NCBI GenBank assembly: GCA_964536985.1 | Contig: CAZIBG010000008.1 | Coordinates: forward strand, 1-37,209 | Reading direction: 5' to 3' | From: CAZIBG01 sp964536985 | Lineage (GTDB): Bacteria > Patescibacteriota > Saccharimonadia > Saccharimonadales > AWTP1-31 | Length of the DNA stretch: 37,209 nucleotides | Shown here: piece after piece, positions 30,117 through 37,209 of the stretch | How positions within the stretch are numbered: the stretch's first letter is position 1 | Layout: the number at the start of each line of letters is the position of its first letter | The notes under the pieces: model-generated | The model's database searches: none | Told to the model about the DNA's origin: nothing | What the model saw: only the letters and a program-made list of their open reading frames with translations | Translations under genes and position numbers: made by a program

Positions 30117-30839
30117 ATGAACATAAAACAAAAGATTGAGCGGTCTAAAGAGCAAAGTCCGCTCAATCTAATGGACATCGCCAGTCGAAATAGCGATGAG
30201 CCGTTTGTGGCAGTAGAACCAACGACAAGACTTTTAGTCATACCCACTTGGATCCAGCCAACCGATGAGTTCGAGGGCCACCTCTACAATAAGTACATTC
30301 AGCAGCATCCTCATTACAGACATCTGCTCACCCGAAAATCCGTAGCCGAAGGGCTTCAAAAGGCCAGCAAGTTACTCGGTACAGACTATCAATTAATCGT
30401 CAGGGCGGGTCATCGACCCTTAAGTGTCCAGATGGAGCTACTCCGTACGCTCATAGATAATTACCTAGAAAAGCATCCGGGAGCCACCGAAGATAGTGCC
30501 CTCGATTACGCCAGAACATATGTAGCCGATCCTGAGATCGAAATTCCACCACACGTCTGCGGTGCTGCAGTAGATGTCGATGTACTCAATATTAAATCAA
30601 AACAACTTGTAGATTTTGGCTGTGCAGTAAACACTGATTCACCCGTTGCATTCCTGCACTCCAACAAAATTACCAAAGACCAAAAAGCTAATCGTCTAAT
30701 GCTACTAGAGGCTATGCTGACAGCCGATTTTGCACCGTTTTCTAGCGAATGGTGGCATTACTCCTACGGCGACCAGATGTGGGCCTGGTTCTATGGCCAC
30801 AAACAATCAATTTACGCAATTAAAGAACCTCAACTATAA
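30117..30839 (+). CDS. D-alanyl-D-alanine dipeptidase, VanX/DdpX-like (peptidase M15D)
   Basis: Zinc dipeptidase that in relatives cleaves D-Ala-D-Ala, for vancomycin resistance or for wall-peptide salvage. 240 residues. The M15 signature is complete: Arg100 in VRAGHRPLS (transition-state Arg), zinc ligands His146 and Asp153 in PPHVCGAAVDVDV, and Glu211 with His214 in SSEWWHYSYGDQMWAW. No signal peptide, so cytoplasmic like VanX. Preceded by a 47-base gap with AGGG about 10 bases before the ATG, and 11 bases before trpS, so it shares the attenuated transcript. No vanH or vanA neighbours, so antibiotic resistance is less likely than peptide scavenging. Confidence 0.85.
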   Translation: MNIKQKIERSKEQSPLNLMDIASRNSDEPFVAVEPTTRLLVIPTWIQPTDEFEGHLYNKYIQQHPHYRHLLTRKSVAEGLQKASKLLGTDYQLIVRAGHRPLSVQMELLRTLIDNYLEKHPGATEDSALDYARTYVADPEIEIPPHVCGAAVDVDVLNIKSKQLVDFGCAVNTDSPVAFLHSNKITKDQKANRLMLLEAMLTADFAPFSSEWWHYSYGDQMWAWFYGHKQSIYAIKEPQL

Positions 30840-30850
30840 TAAGGACTACT

Positions 30851-31873
30851 ATGAGCAAACCTATCATTCTGACCGGCCTTCGGGCAAACAACGACCTTCA
30901 ACTTGGTAACTATCTAGGAGCCTTGTTGCCGATTATCGAAATGCAGAAAAAGCACTCAGGCGACTACCAAATAAACCTGTTTGTACCTGATCTGCATAGT
31001 TTTACTACGCCCATCGACCACAGTAAATTGTACGAACAAACCATCAATAACCTCCGAGTATTTATTGCCGCAGGTTTGGATATTGACGACACCAACACCT
31101 TTATCTACCGCCAAAGCCATGTTCCTGCTCACAGTGAACTTACCGTTATACTAAATTGCTTCACCTATATGGGTGAGCTTAGCCGCATGACGCAGTACAA
31201 AGAAAAAGGCGAAGGTCAAACCAGTGTCAGTGCCGGGTTATTCGATTACCCCGTGCTAATGGCCGCCGATATATTGCTCTATGGTGCCAAATACGTACCT
31301 GTAGGTGCCGACCAAACACAACACGTCGAGCTTGCCCGCGACATTGCCATCCGAATGAATAATAAGTTCGGGGATCTATTTGTTCTGCCAGAGGCCGAAA
31401 AAGAACAAATCGAATTTGCCAACAGCCAAGCACGACTCCGAATACGTGACCTTCAAAAGCCAGAAAAGAAAATGAGCAAGTCCGACGAATCAGGCAAAGG
31501 AGTGATCTACTTAACTGACTCACCAGAAGCTGCAACTAAAAAGATAATGAGTGCTGCCACCGACAGCCTAGAAAACGTTAACTATGGCAATGACACCCAG
31601 CTTGGTATAACCAACCTTATCGATATTCTTGCCGCCCTTAGCGGCCGAGAGGTGCAAGACATTGCTAATGAATATCAGGGTCAAACACAGTACGGGCCAC
31701 TCAAAACAGCAACCGCCAAGGCAGTCAGTGAATTCCTGACCGGCTTCCAGGAGCGACTAGCAAGCGTAGACGACGATAAACTGATGGCCAAACTAGAAGC
31801 AAGTGAGACAGCCATGAACATCGCTGCCAACGAAACGCTCACAGGTGTCCAAAAGGCATTAGGCCTCCGATGA
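30851..31873 (+). CDS. trpS: Tryptophanyl-tRNA synthetase
   Basis: Charges tRNA-Trp. 340 residues, normal for bacterial TrpRS (class Ic). The HIGH-equivalent region reads ANNDLQLGNYLGAL, where relatives have PSGxxxIGNYxGAL, so the loop just before it is unusual. FDYPVLMAADILLYGAKYVPVGADQTQHVELARDIA holds the tryptophan pocket and dimer region, and KKMSKSDES near residue 205 is the KMSKS loop. Strong AAGGA site. It lies in the operon behind the aromatic attenuator and overlaps the cupin gene by ATGA. Confidence 0.95.
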   Translation: MSKPIILTGLRANNDLQLGNYLGALLPIIEMQKKHSGDYQINLFVPDLHSFTTPIDHSKLYEQTINNLRVFIAAGLDIDDTNTFIYRQSHVPAHSELTVILNCFTYMGELSRMTQYKEKGEGQTSVSAGLFDYPVLMAADILLYGAKYVPVGADQTQHVELARDIAIRMNNKFGDLFVLPEAEKEQIEFANSQARLRIRDLQKPEKKMSKSDESGKGVIYLTDSPEAATKKIMSAATDSLENVNYGNDTQLGITNLIDILAALSGREVQDIANEYQGQTQYGPLKTATAKAVSEFLTGFQERLASVDDDKLMAKLEASETAMNIAANETLTGVQKALGLR

Positions 31874-32214
31874 AGATTACAAAAAAGTCCGTAAGTGATA
31901 TTCCTTTAGAAGAAGCCCACGGCGGCAGTGGTGCTCGACGACTCTACATAGATAAAGGCCAAACTGCTAGTCAGAATATAGAAGCCATGACTCATGGGTA
32001 TCTCGAATCTGGAAAGTCATTCGAATGGCATGATCACCAAGGTGTTGAGGAGATCATGTACGTACTCGATGGAACAGGCGTAGTAGAAGATAGAGATGGC
32101 TCTTATGATTACAAAGTAGGAGATATGTTTATTTTTCCTCCCGACACCGAACATCGTATAGAAAACACCGGTAGTTCACAAAGCCAGTATGTATTCTTTA
32201 GAATCGCCGTCTAA
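31870..32214 (+). CDS. Cupin-domain protein
   Basis: 114 residues, a single small beta-barrel. Cupin motif 1 is HDHQGVEEIMYVLDGTG (two His and Glu for a metal) and motif 2 is GDMFIFPPDTEHRIENTG (third His, Asn). Such proteins include isomerases, dioxygenases and sugar- or amino-acid-binding regulators; the substrate cannot be read from sequence. Its ATGA overlap with trpS means coupled translation, tying it to the aromatic operon. Confidence 0.88.
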   Translation: MKITKKSVSDIPLEEAHGGSGARRLYIDKGQTASQNIEAMTHGYLESGKSFEWHDHQGVEEIMYVLDGTGVVEDRDGSYDYKVGDMFIFPPDTEHRIENTGSSQSQYVFFRIAV

Positions 32215-32240
32215 CAGTAGTAATTTTAGCTATTTTGTTA

Positions 32241-32246
32241 TATAAT
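32241..32246 (+). promoter_or_regulatory. -10 element upstream of the pseudouridine synthase gene
   Basis: TATAAT in an A/T-rich stretch after the cupin gene. No clear -35. Start near 32253, about 30 bases before the ATG, which has AAGGA. Confidence 0.45.
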
Positions 32247-32282
32247 TAGCTTTAACGAACAAAAAGTGCAAGGACGCCATAA

Positions 32283-33137
32283 ATGACCAGTTTTACAGTA
32301 GAAGAATCAGGACGTGTTGATGCGGCTATAGCCAAAGAGCAGGAAGTTAGCCGTTCATTTGTTAAAGTCCTATTAGATCAGGGCAAGGTAAGCATTGGCG
32401 ACAAAGTAATATACAAACCCTCCGTCAAAGTTCACCCAGGAGACGTCGTAACACTAAACTACGAACCGTTCACCGATGCCGATATTCCTGAAATCGAACT
32501 AGAGATCCTCTATCAGGACGACGACTGTTTGGTTGTTAATAAGCCTGTTGGCGTGCTGACGCACAGTAAAGGGGCGTTCAACCCAGAAGCGACGGTTTCT
32601 ACCTTTATCCGTCAGTTCACCACCGGCATGGAAGATAACCGTGGCGGCATCGTTCATCGACTCGACCGCGTAACATCCGGACTTTTGATCTGTGCTAAGA
32701 ACGAAAAAGCTTTATTGCATCTTCAAAAACAATTTGCCGATCGAAAGACCAAAAAGACTTATAATGCTGTAGTGACTGGAACACCAGAACTGCCAGAAGC
32801 CTCAATCGACATGCCAATCGAACGCAATCCTAAAAAGCCTCAAACTTTCCGTGTTGGGCCAAATGGCAAACCATCAACCACAAACTACAAGATTCTTAAG
32901 TCCAATGGAACATACAGCCTGCTTCAACTTAATCCTATTACCGGTCGAACCCACCAGCTGCGCGTGCATTTGGCACAAATCGAACACCCTATTGTCGGTG
33001 ACGTACTCTATGGCGGCGAAACAGCCGAGCGCACTTACTTACATGCTCTGTCCCTAGAAATCACCCTACCTAACGGTGAACTTAAGACCTTTACCGCTCC
33101 GCTACCGAGCTCTTTTGATGCTATGCTAGAAGCGTGA
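32283..33137 (+). CDS. RluA-family 23S rRNA/tRNA pseudouridine synthase
   Basis: Isomerises uridine to pseudouridine in RNA. 284 residues: an N-terminal S4 RNA-binding domain (SRSFVKVLLDQGKVSIGDKVIYKPSVKVHPGDVV), then the catalytic domain with VVNKPVGVLTHS, the family signature GGIVHRLDRVTSGLLICAKN (catalytic Asp128) and NPITGRTHQLRVHLAQIEHPIVGDVLYGG. Closest in layout to RluD, but the exact target site is not readable. Overlaps the next gene by GTGA. Confidence 0.92.
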   Translation: MTSFTVEESGRVDAAIAKEQEVSRSFVKVLLDQGKVSIGDKVIYKPSVKVHPGDVVTLNYEPFTDADIPEIELEILYQDDDCLVVNKPVGVLTHSKGAFNPEATVSTFIRQFTTGMEDNRGGIVHRLDRVTSGLLICAKNEKALLHLQKQFADRKTKKTYNAVVTGTPELPEASIDMPIERNPKKPQTFRVGPNGKPSTTNYKILKSNGTYSLLQLNPITGRTHQLRVHLAQIEHPIVGDVLYGGETAERTYLHALSLEITLPNGELKTFTAPLPSSFDAMLEA

Positions 33138-33991
33138 AACCGCTCCTACATAAACAAACCGCCAAGCATATCGAGGATTTCTTAAGTCATCCAAGCCATG
33201 CCTTGCTTATCTGTGGACCGGTTGGCTCAGGCAAGGGGACAATCGCCACTTACATTGCCGCACAGGCTCTTGGTATCCCCGCAGAGAAGCTGGTTGATAA
33301 TGCTTATGTGCGTTGGCTCAGGGACCAGCAGAAAGGCGTGGCCATTGAAGCCATCCGTGAAGCCCAGACTTTTATGCAGCTCAAAGTTCCCGGCAAACAA
33401 CCAATTAGACGAGTGCTAATCGTAGAGCAGGGCGAAACCATGAGCAACGAAGCTCAGAATGCATTCCTCAAATTACTAGAAGAACCACCGGCCGATAGCC
33501 TGATAATTATTAACGCTACCGGACTAGAACAGGTCCTGCCGACCATTCGATCGCGTACCCAGCAACTCCAGATCCTTCCGCCCACTCTAGCTCAGTTAGA
33601 AGAATACTTTGCTAGCGACTACTCCCGTGTGGCCATCACAAAAGCCTACTACATCAGCGAAGGCTACATGGGACTCATGAATGCACTCCTCGACCAAGAT
33701 GCCGATCATCCGTTAGTAGCACAGATAAGCGTGGCCAAATCGCTGCTCGGCGGGAGCACCTTCGACCGCCTTAAGCAGGTAGAAGAAATCACTAAACAAA
33801 AACAGGTGGCCTTATTGCTTCATGCTATGGAACGGGTCAGTCATGCCGCACTTTTGCAGTCATCAAAGGGCGACGCTGCTATGACTAAGCGGTGGACTAG
33901 CCGTTTAAAGGTTATTGTTGAGGCCCGAAAAGCACTGAGCATGAACGCCCAGCCAAAGTTATTGCTGACCAATTTGATGCTCAATCTGTGA
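33134..33991 (+). CDS. holB: DNA polymerase III delta-prime subunit (clamp-loader AAA+ protein)
   Basis: Stator of the clamp loader that puts the sliding clamp on DNA. 285 residues. Walker A is CGPVGSGKGT near residue 30; the Walker B position reads VLIVEQGETM, without a DExx pair, as expected for delta-prime. NAFLKLLEEPP and the IRSRTQQLQILPP sensor region follow. The start is GTG overlapping the upstream TGA. A short DnaX-like paralogue is the alternative, but the weak Walker B and size favour delta-prime. Confidence 0.85.
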   Translation: MKPLLHKQTAKHIEDFLSHPSHALLICGPVGSGKGTIATYIAAQALGIPAEKLVDNAYVRWLRDQQKGVAIEAIREAQTFMQLKVPGKQPIRRVLIVEQGETMSNEAQNAFLKLLEEPPADSLIIINATGLEQVLPTIRSRTQQLQILPPTLAQLEEYFASDYSRVAITKAYYISEGYMGLMNALLDQDADHPLVAQISVAKSLLGGSTFDRLKQVEEITKQKQVALLLHAMERVSHAALLQSSKGDAAMTKRWTSRLKVIVEARKALSMNAQPKLLLTNLMLNL

Positions 33992-33997
33992 TATAAT
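33989..33997 (+). promoter_or_regulatory. Extended -10 promoter of the TPR protein gene
   Basis: TG-A-TATAAT (33989-33997) overlaps the end of holB and its stop codon. Start expected 2-4 bases before the ATG at 34008, so the mRNA is essentially leaderless. Confidence 0.65.
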
Positions 33998-34007
33998 TAG
34001 CGTCACG

Positions 34008-34664
34008 ATGTTTGAAATTGCTTTAGTCTTTGGGTTTGGTTTTTTGGCTTTCCGAAGCGCCAATAAAGCCACCGACGACGAACTAGAAATCTTCCCCCGA
34101 AAAATCAGCGACAAAGTAGGTAAACTATGGGATATTGCACACCAAGGTATGCGAGAGAACCGCTTTTTACGTGCCGAAAAAGCATTGCTAACCATCCTTA
34201 AGATTGATGAACGCAATGCTGCAGCATATAACCGTCTCGGTATCCTATACGCAAAGCAAAAAGAGTATAAAGATGCTATCGACTGTTTCGAAATTGCTAG
34301 CTCCATCGAATCAACCCCTTCAAGCCTCCATAACCTGGGGCTAATTTATTATGAAACAGAGAATTACGAAAAGGCGGCCATCGCTTTTGAGCAAGCCCTT
34401 AAGCTAGAAGATGGTCTGGCCGCACGCCACATTGCCTACGCTAAAGTTCAAGAGCAACTCGGCAATGACAAGCTCATGCTCCAGGAACTAGAAAAAGCTG
34501 CCGAACTTGAGCCCAACAAAGAAACCTTCCAAATTCTATACAAAGCCTACCTGGACAAGGGCATGCAAATGGAAGCCGATGAAATCGAACAAAAACTCAA
34601 AAAGCTCATCATTCCGGCTGGCCGACCAAAAAAAGTTGTACGTCCACGCCGAGTTGTAATTTAA
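34008..34664 (+). CDS. TPR-repeat protein with N-terminal membrane anchor
   Basis: 218 residues. A short hydrophobic N terminus (MFEIALVFGFGFLAF) is probably a membrane anchor. A helical stretch follows, then tandem TPR units: RAEKALLTILKIDERNAAAYNRLGILYAKQKEYKDAIDCFEIA, SLHNLGLIYYETENYEKAAIAFEQALKLEDG and KLMLQELEKAAELEPN. The tail is basic (RPKKVVRPRR), perhaps binding nucleic acid or lipid. TPRs mediate protein contacts; partner unknown. Confidence 0.88.
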   Translation: MFEIALVFGFGFLAFRSANKATDDELEIFPRKISDKVGKLWDIAHQGMRENRFLRAEKALLTILKIDERNAAAYNRLGILYAKQKEYKDAIDCFEIASSIESTPSSLHNLGLIYYETENYEKAAIAFEQALKLEDGLAARHIAYAKVQEQLGNDKLMLQELEKAAELEPNKETFQILYKAYLDKGMQMEADEIEQKLKKLIIPAGRPKKVVRPRRVVI

Positions 34665-34696
34665 CCCCTGTTTTGATACACTAATCAGGTTAATTT

Positions 34697-34773
34697 GCCG
34701 CCTTAGCTCAGTTGGTTAGAGCACCTGTTTTGTAAACAGGGGGTCGTCGGTTCGAATCCGACAGGCGGCTCCA
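34697..34773 (+). tRNA. tRNA-Thr (anticodon UGU)
   Basis: Acceptor GCCGCCT pairs with AGGCGGC; D-stem GCTC/GAGC; anticodon stem CCTGT/ACAGG with loop TTTGTAA, anticodon TGT at 34731-34733; T-loop TTCGAAT. The CCA end is encoded (34771-34773). Confidence 0.96.
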
Positions 34774-34784
34774 TATTTTTACAT

Positions 34785-34870
34785 GCAGGGTTAGTGAAGC
34801 GGTCAAACACGACAGACTGTAAATCTGTTGGCTTATGCCTTCGTAGGTTCGAATCCTACACCCTGCACCA
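34785..34870 (+). tRNA. tRNA-Tyr (anticodon GUA)
   Basis: Acceptor GCAGGGT/ACCCTGC; anticodon stem ACAGA/TCTGT with loop CTGTAAA, anticodon GTA; long variable arm as in class II tRNAs; T-loop TTCGAAT; encoded CCA. It lies 11 bases after tRNA-Thr, likely co-transcribed. Confidence 0.96.
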
Positions 34871-34883
34871 CTTCACAGATACT

Positions 34884-35165
34884 ATGAAAAATAAGAAAAT
34901 TATATTCACGATATGTATCCTTACTGCACTTTTAGCCTTAGGTGCTCTGCTGATCCGAGACAATCAAAGCCGCAGCAATACACAAAATGATAATGATAAG
35001 ATAAAGATTAAAGGCTTCGAACGATCTGAAGGAATATCCTGCGCCGCGCTTATGCCCGAATGCGGCTACTGTCCAGGAGAAGTTACGAATGAGTCTTGTT
35101 ATGTAAATCAGGCTCAGTTTGATGAATATAATAAATCATACACTGAACTCGAAGCCGAAAAATAA
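34884..35165 (+). CDS. Small membrane-anchored, cysteine-containing extracytoplasmic protein
   Basis: The ATG at 34884, just after tRNA-Tyr, gives 93 residues: MKNKK, a hydrophobic segment (IIFTICILTALLALGALLI), then an outer domain with Asn/Asp-rich linker and four Cys in SCAALMPECGYCPGEVTNESC, presumably two disulfides. The frame runs open back through the tRNA, but that part is not protein. Function unknown; no ribosome site is evident. Confidence 0.65.
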   Translation: MKNKKIIFTICILTALLALGALLIRDNQSRSNTQNDNDKIKIKGFERSEGISCAALMPECGYCPGEVTNESCYVNQAQFDEYNKSYTELEAEK

Positions 35166-35202
35166 AGTTCCGACTTAAGTAAATGCGTTGCGTCATATAT
35201 AC

Positions 35203-35231
35203 TTGTGTTTATTATAATTTTATGATATAGT
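35203..35231 (+). promoter_or_regulatory. Promoter giving a leaderless start at 35238
   Basis: TTGTGT (35203-35208), 17-base spacer, TATAGT (35226-35231), which ends 6 bases before the ATG. Confidence 0.65.
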
Positions 35232-35237
35232 ATTTCA

Positions 35238-35516
35238 ATGAAAAGTATATCTTCACTAGAGGTAAACGGTTCAACATTTATTTTTGAGCCTCCAGTACCC
35301 ATGCCCGACAACGAACCATCTAATCCGTCCCTTGCACGAGTTGCGACTCTTGCGTGGTATGGAGCCGAGCATCCTTCAGGTATTGGTCAGCAACTCGCCG
35401 AAGAAGGTTTTGACTTACTTGTTGCAGAAGCTAGCCAAGACCCACAAGCAATTGCCACAAAAGTAACCGAAGCATTGCAAAATCAGACCCAGTACACGGT
35501 CACCTTAACCCAATAG
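35238..35516 (+). CDS. Small protein of unknown function
   Basis: 92 residues, no family recognised, no signal or membrane segment, no Cys. Contains a Pro-rich stretch (FEPPVPMPDNEPSNPS) then a helical acidic part (LARVATLAWYGAEHPSGIGQQLAEEGFDLLVAEASQDPQAIATKVTEAL). A good promoter places its mRNA start at the ATG, so the gene is likely real and leaderless. The following 106 bases to pyrB hold only a T-rich stretch and the pyrB -10. Confidence 0.65.
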   Translation: MKSISSLEVNGSTFIFEPPVPMPDNEPSNPSLARVATLAWYGAEHPSGIGQQLAEEGFDLLVAEASQDPQAIATKVTEALQNQTQYTVTLTQ

Positions 35517-35609
35517 CACCTTTCTTAATTAATCCCCACTATAGATTGGCCAGGTAACTTCTACATCATTTAATTGTGTTTATGGCTTTTTTATTTTTTC
35601 CGTTAGATG

Positions 35610-35615
35610 TACTAT
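35610..35615 (+). promoter_or_regulatory. -10 element of pyrB
   Basis: TACTAT ends 7 bases before the pyrB ATG, with no ribosome site between: a leaderless layout. No convincing -35; the upstream region is T-rich. Confidence 0.45.
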
Positions 35616-35622
35616 TACGGTA

Positions 35623-36546
35623 ATGCATGTTTTATCTTCGGAGCAGTTCACCCCGCAAGTAATCGACCAAGTGTTTGATCAGGCTGACCAATTTAGGGAC
35701 CAGCTTACAGTTCCCGATGCAAGAAGAGAATTAGCCTCCCGACATGTAGGATCTAAACTCTGTAATTTATTCTACGAACCCTCCACTCGTACACGTCTAA
35801 GTTTTGGTTTTGCAGCCGACAATTTAGGTGTCCGCGTCCAGGGAACGGAGAATGCCCGCGAGTTTTCTTCGGCATCGAAGGGCGAAACATTAGAGGACAC
35901 CATCCGTGTCATCAATGAGTATGGTGTCGATATTATTGTCTTGCGCCACCATGAAACCGGAGCCGCGGCACAAGCTGCAGTAGTCAGTGAAGCCGCAATT
36001 ATAAATGCTGGAGATGGGCAAGGCGAGCATCCAACTCAGTCTTTGCTGGACATGTACACCATCAAGCGAAAACATGGCCGGCTTGATAATCTTCGCATTG
36101 TAATGGGTGGTGACTTAAAGCAAGGTAGGACTGCGCGATCCCTAGCCAAAGTTTTGTCAAAGTATACTAATAACCACATAAGTTTCGTGAGTGTCCCCGA
36201 GCTACAAATTGGCGATGACATCAAGACTCGATTGAATGAAAGCGGGACGACGTACGACGAAACCAGTGATATGCTTGAGGCTTTTCACGATGCAGACGTA
36301 GTCTACTGGACAAGGCTACAAAAAGAACGACTTGAAAACCCCGATGCAGTACCAGAAGGTGGATTTGTCATCGACGCAACTGCACTCGAGGTACTTCCTG
36401 GTGGAGCAATAATAATGCACCCCCTACCACGAGTTGGCGAGATTGATCCAGCTATCGACAGTGACCCTCGAGCACAATATTTTGAACAGGCGGGTAACGG
36501 TCTATACATCCGCATGTCATTGATAGACAGAATCCTCGCTACTTAA
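35623..36546 (+). CDS. pyrB: Aspartate carbamoyltransferase catalytic chain
   Basis: Second step of pyrimidine synthesis: carbamoyl phosphate plus aspartate to carbamoyl aspartate. 307 residues, the family length. Carbamoyl-phosphate site YEPSTRTRLSF near residue 52, SSASKGETLEDTI, RHHETGAA, GDGQGEHPTQSLLDMYTI, and the C-terminal HPLPRVGEIDPAID loop. No pyrI regulatory-chain gene or other pyr gene adjoins. Confidence 0.95.
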   Translation: MHVLSSEQFTPQVIDQVFDQADQFRDQLTVPDARRELASRHVGSKLCNLFYEPSTRTRLSFGFAADNLGVRVQGTENAREFSSASKGETLEDTIRVINEYGVDIIVLRHHETGAAAQAAVVSEAAIINAGDGQGEHPTQSLLDMYTIKRKHGRLDNLRIVMGGDLKQGRTARSLAKVLSKYTNNHISFVSVPELQIGDDIKTRLNESGTTYDETSDMLEAFHDADVVYWTRLQKERLENPDAVPEGGFVIDATALEVLPGGAIIMHPLPRVGEIDPAIDSDPRAQYFEQAGNGLYIRMSLIDRILAT

Positions 36547-36575
36547 TAATCTATTGTACTAAGCACACCAATGTA

Positions 36576-36604
36576 TTGCTATTAGCTTGATGCACGGTTA
36601 TGCT
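36576..36604 (+). promoter_or_regulatory. Promoter giving a leaderless GTG start at 36613
   Basis: TTGCTA (36576-36581), 17-base spacer, TATGCT (36599-36604), ending 8 bases before the GTG. An inverted repeat TTAGCTT (36582-36588) / AAGCTAA (36606-36612) brackets the -10 and could be an operator. Confidence 0.6.
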
Positions 36605-36612
36605 TAAGCTAA

Positions 36613-37113
36613 GTGTCAAATCAACATAGTGGAGAGTTTAATTTTGCGCGCGTAAGCGTCGTGGCTAACCCAGAAATAGTCACCGAACATCTGACTCCTA
36701 ATACGCTGGCTTCGTTTACGGCAGGCTGGCGCGCCGAGGAACATGGTGGTCTTTTAACTACCGACGTTAATACTCTCATTTGGCAAGGTATGCATGATTA
36801 CTATACAAGGCGGCTAACCGGTGTTTACGTTCCCAGAGTGATTCGAGATTGCTTGCCTGGAATCGGCATTGAAAGAATAGCTGTAATGCCCGAGGAGACT
36901 GCAGAGTTAAGCGAACTGTTGCATAGCTGGCCGCAGTTCACAGGAAAACAGGGGGCAATGTATTTACGCATGGACCAACTTTGGACACCTTCCACAGATC
37001 TACCCCTGGAGCCTCCGATAGCTGCTCCCCAAGCAACAAGCGAAACACTCCCCGTACAAATCACGGATGACCCCCAGGCCGCCACTTTACTGGACCACGG
37101 CCTAGCCGCATAA
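36613..37113 (+). CDS. Protein of unknown function
   Basis: 166 residues from a GTG start; not recognised. Middle portion has LIWQGMHDYYTRRLTGVYVPRVIRDCLPGIGIERI, a mixed alpha/beta pattern, and the C terminus is Pro/Ala/Thr-rich and low in complexity. No signal or membrane segment. Promoter spacing supports a leaderless mRNA starting at the GTG. Alternative in-frame starts further in cannot be excluded. Confidence 0.65.
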   Translation: MSNQHSGEFNFARVSVVANPEIVTEHLTPNTLASFTAGWRAEEHGGLLTTDVNTLIWQGMHDYYTRRLTGVYVPRVIRDCLPGIGIERIAVMPEETAELSELLHSWPQFTGKQGAMYLRMDQLWTPSTDLPLEPPIAAPQATSETLPVQITDDPQAATLLDHGLAA

Positions 37114-37162
37114 ATATGCCCCTCCTCAAAACACCGATAATCTGTTAGAATACTTCGGTTAT

Positions 37163-37209
37163 GCCGTCGTAGCTCAGTGGTAGAGCACTGCCATGGTAAG
37201 GCAGGGGTC
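37163..37209 (+). tRNA. tRNA-Thr (anticodon GGU), 5' part only, cut by window end
   Basis: Starts GCCGTCG; D-stem GCTC/GAGC; anticodon stem CTGCC/GGCAG with loop ATGGTAA, anticodon GGT with T33 before it. The window ends in the variable loop. TAGAAT at 37145-37150 is a plausible -10. Confidence 0.88.

Noticed and set aside
34794..34883. N-terminal extension of the small Cys protein through tRNA-Tyr
   Set aside because: The stretch is the tRNA itself; the real start is the ATG at 34884 just before MKNKKIIF.
1..37209. CRISPR arrays, insertion sequences, prophage genes
   Set aside because: None seen. Repeated stretches are confined to Thr-codon repeats in the surface protein and the two-domain repeat at 8276-9157.

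Overview
The window is 37.2 kb of a compact bacterial chromosome that looks like a member of the Candidate Phyla Radiation (Patescibacteria), most likely Candidatus Saccharibacteria (TM7). The grounds are: the universal ribosomal-protein operons run rpsE directly into rplO with no rpmD (uL30), a hallmark of CPR genomes; many small proteins are unrecognisable; several genes look leaderless; biosynthetic content is sparse. UGA is used as a stop (for example at trpS and the pseudouridine synthase), so the code is standard, unlike Gracilibacteria or Absconditabacteria. No IS element, prophage or CRISPR array was seen. No gene-free stretch exceeds 300 bases.

Layout. 1-2619: the C-terminal two thirds of rpoC, then a terminator. 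2706-4403 (minus): ispH-idi, late isoprenoid enzymes, divergent from the str operon. 4564-8222: rpsL, rpsG, a small unknown protein, fusA, a second small unknown protein. 8276-11007: a secreted two-repeat surface protein, tuf, and a small secreted protein whose signal peptide is frameshifted. 11123-11819: rpsJ as its own unit and a small membrane protein. 12023-20915: an S10-spc operon (rplC to rplO) with 1-nt stop/start overlaps. 21081-22598: secY with its own promoter behind a structured RNA. 22639-23706 (minus): a threonine-rich wall-anchored protein with an LAATG motif. 23966-28263: the alpha operon (infA, rpmJ, rpsM, rpsK, rpsD, rpoA, rplQ, rplM, rpsI).

28331-37209 is the accessory end. 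Its centrepiece is a consensus promoter driving an aromatic-rich 23-residue leader peptide, followed by a terminator that can form a mutually exclusive antiterminator. Downstream are a 63-residue peptide, a class II DAHP synthase, a VanX-like D,D-dipeptidase, trpS and a cupin. This has the architecture of ribosome-mediated transcription attenuation sensing aromatic amino acids. After it come an RluA-family pseudouridine synthase, a clamp-loader delta-prime subunit, a TPR protein, tRNA-Thr(UGU), tRNA-Tyr(GUA), small unknown proteins, pyrB, and the start of tRNA-Thr(GGU).

A second theme is zinc independence. The RNA polymerase beta-prime subunit lacks all four cysteines of its C-terminal zinc site, L36 has lost its three cysteines, and S14 and S4 are of zinc-free types. 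All calls were made by reading the sequence; no database search was possible.
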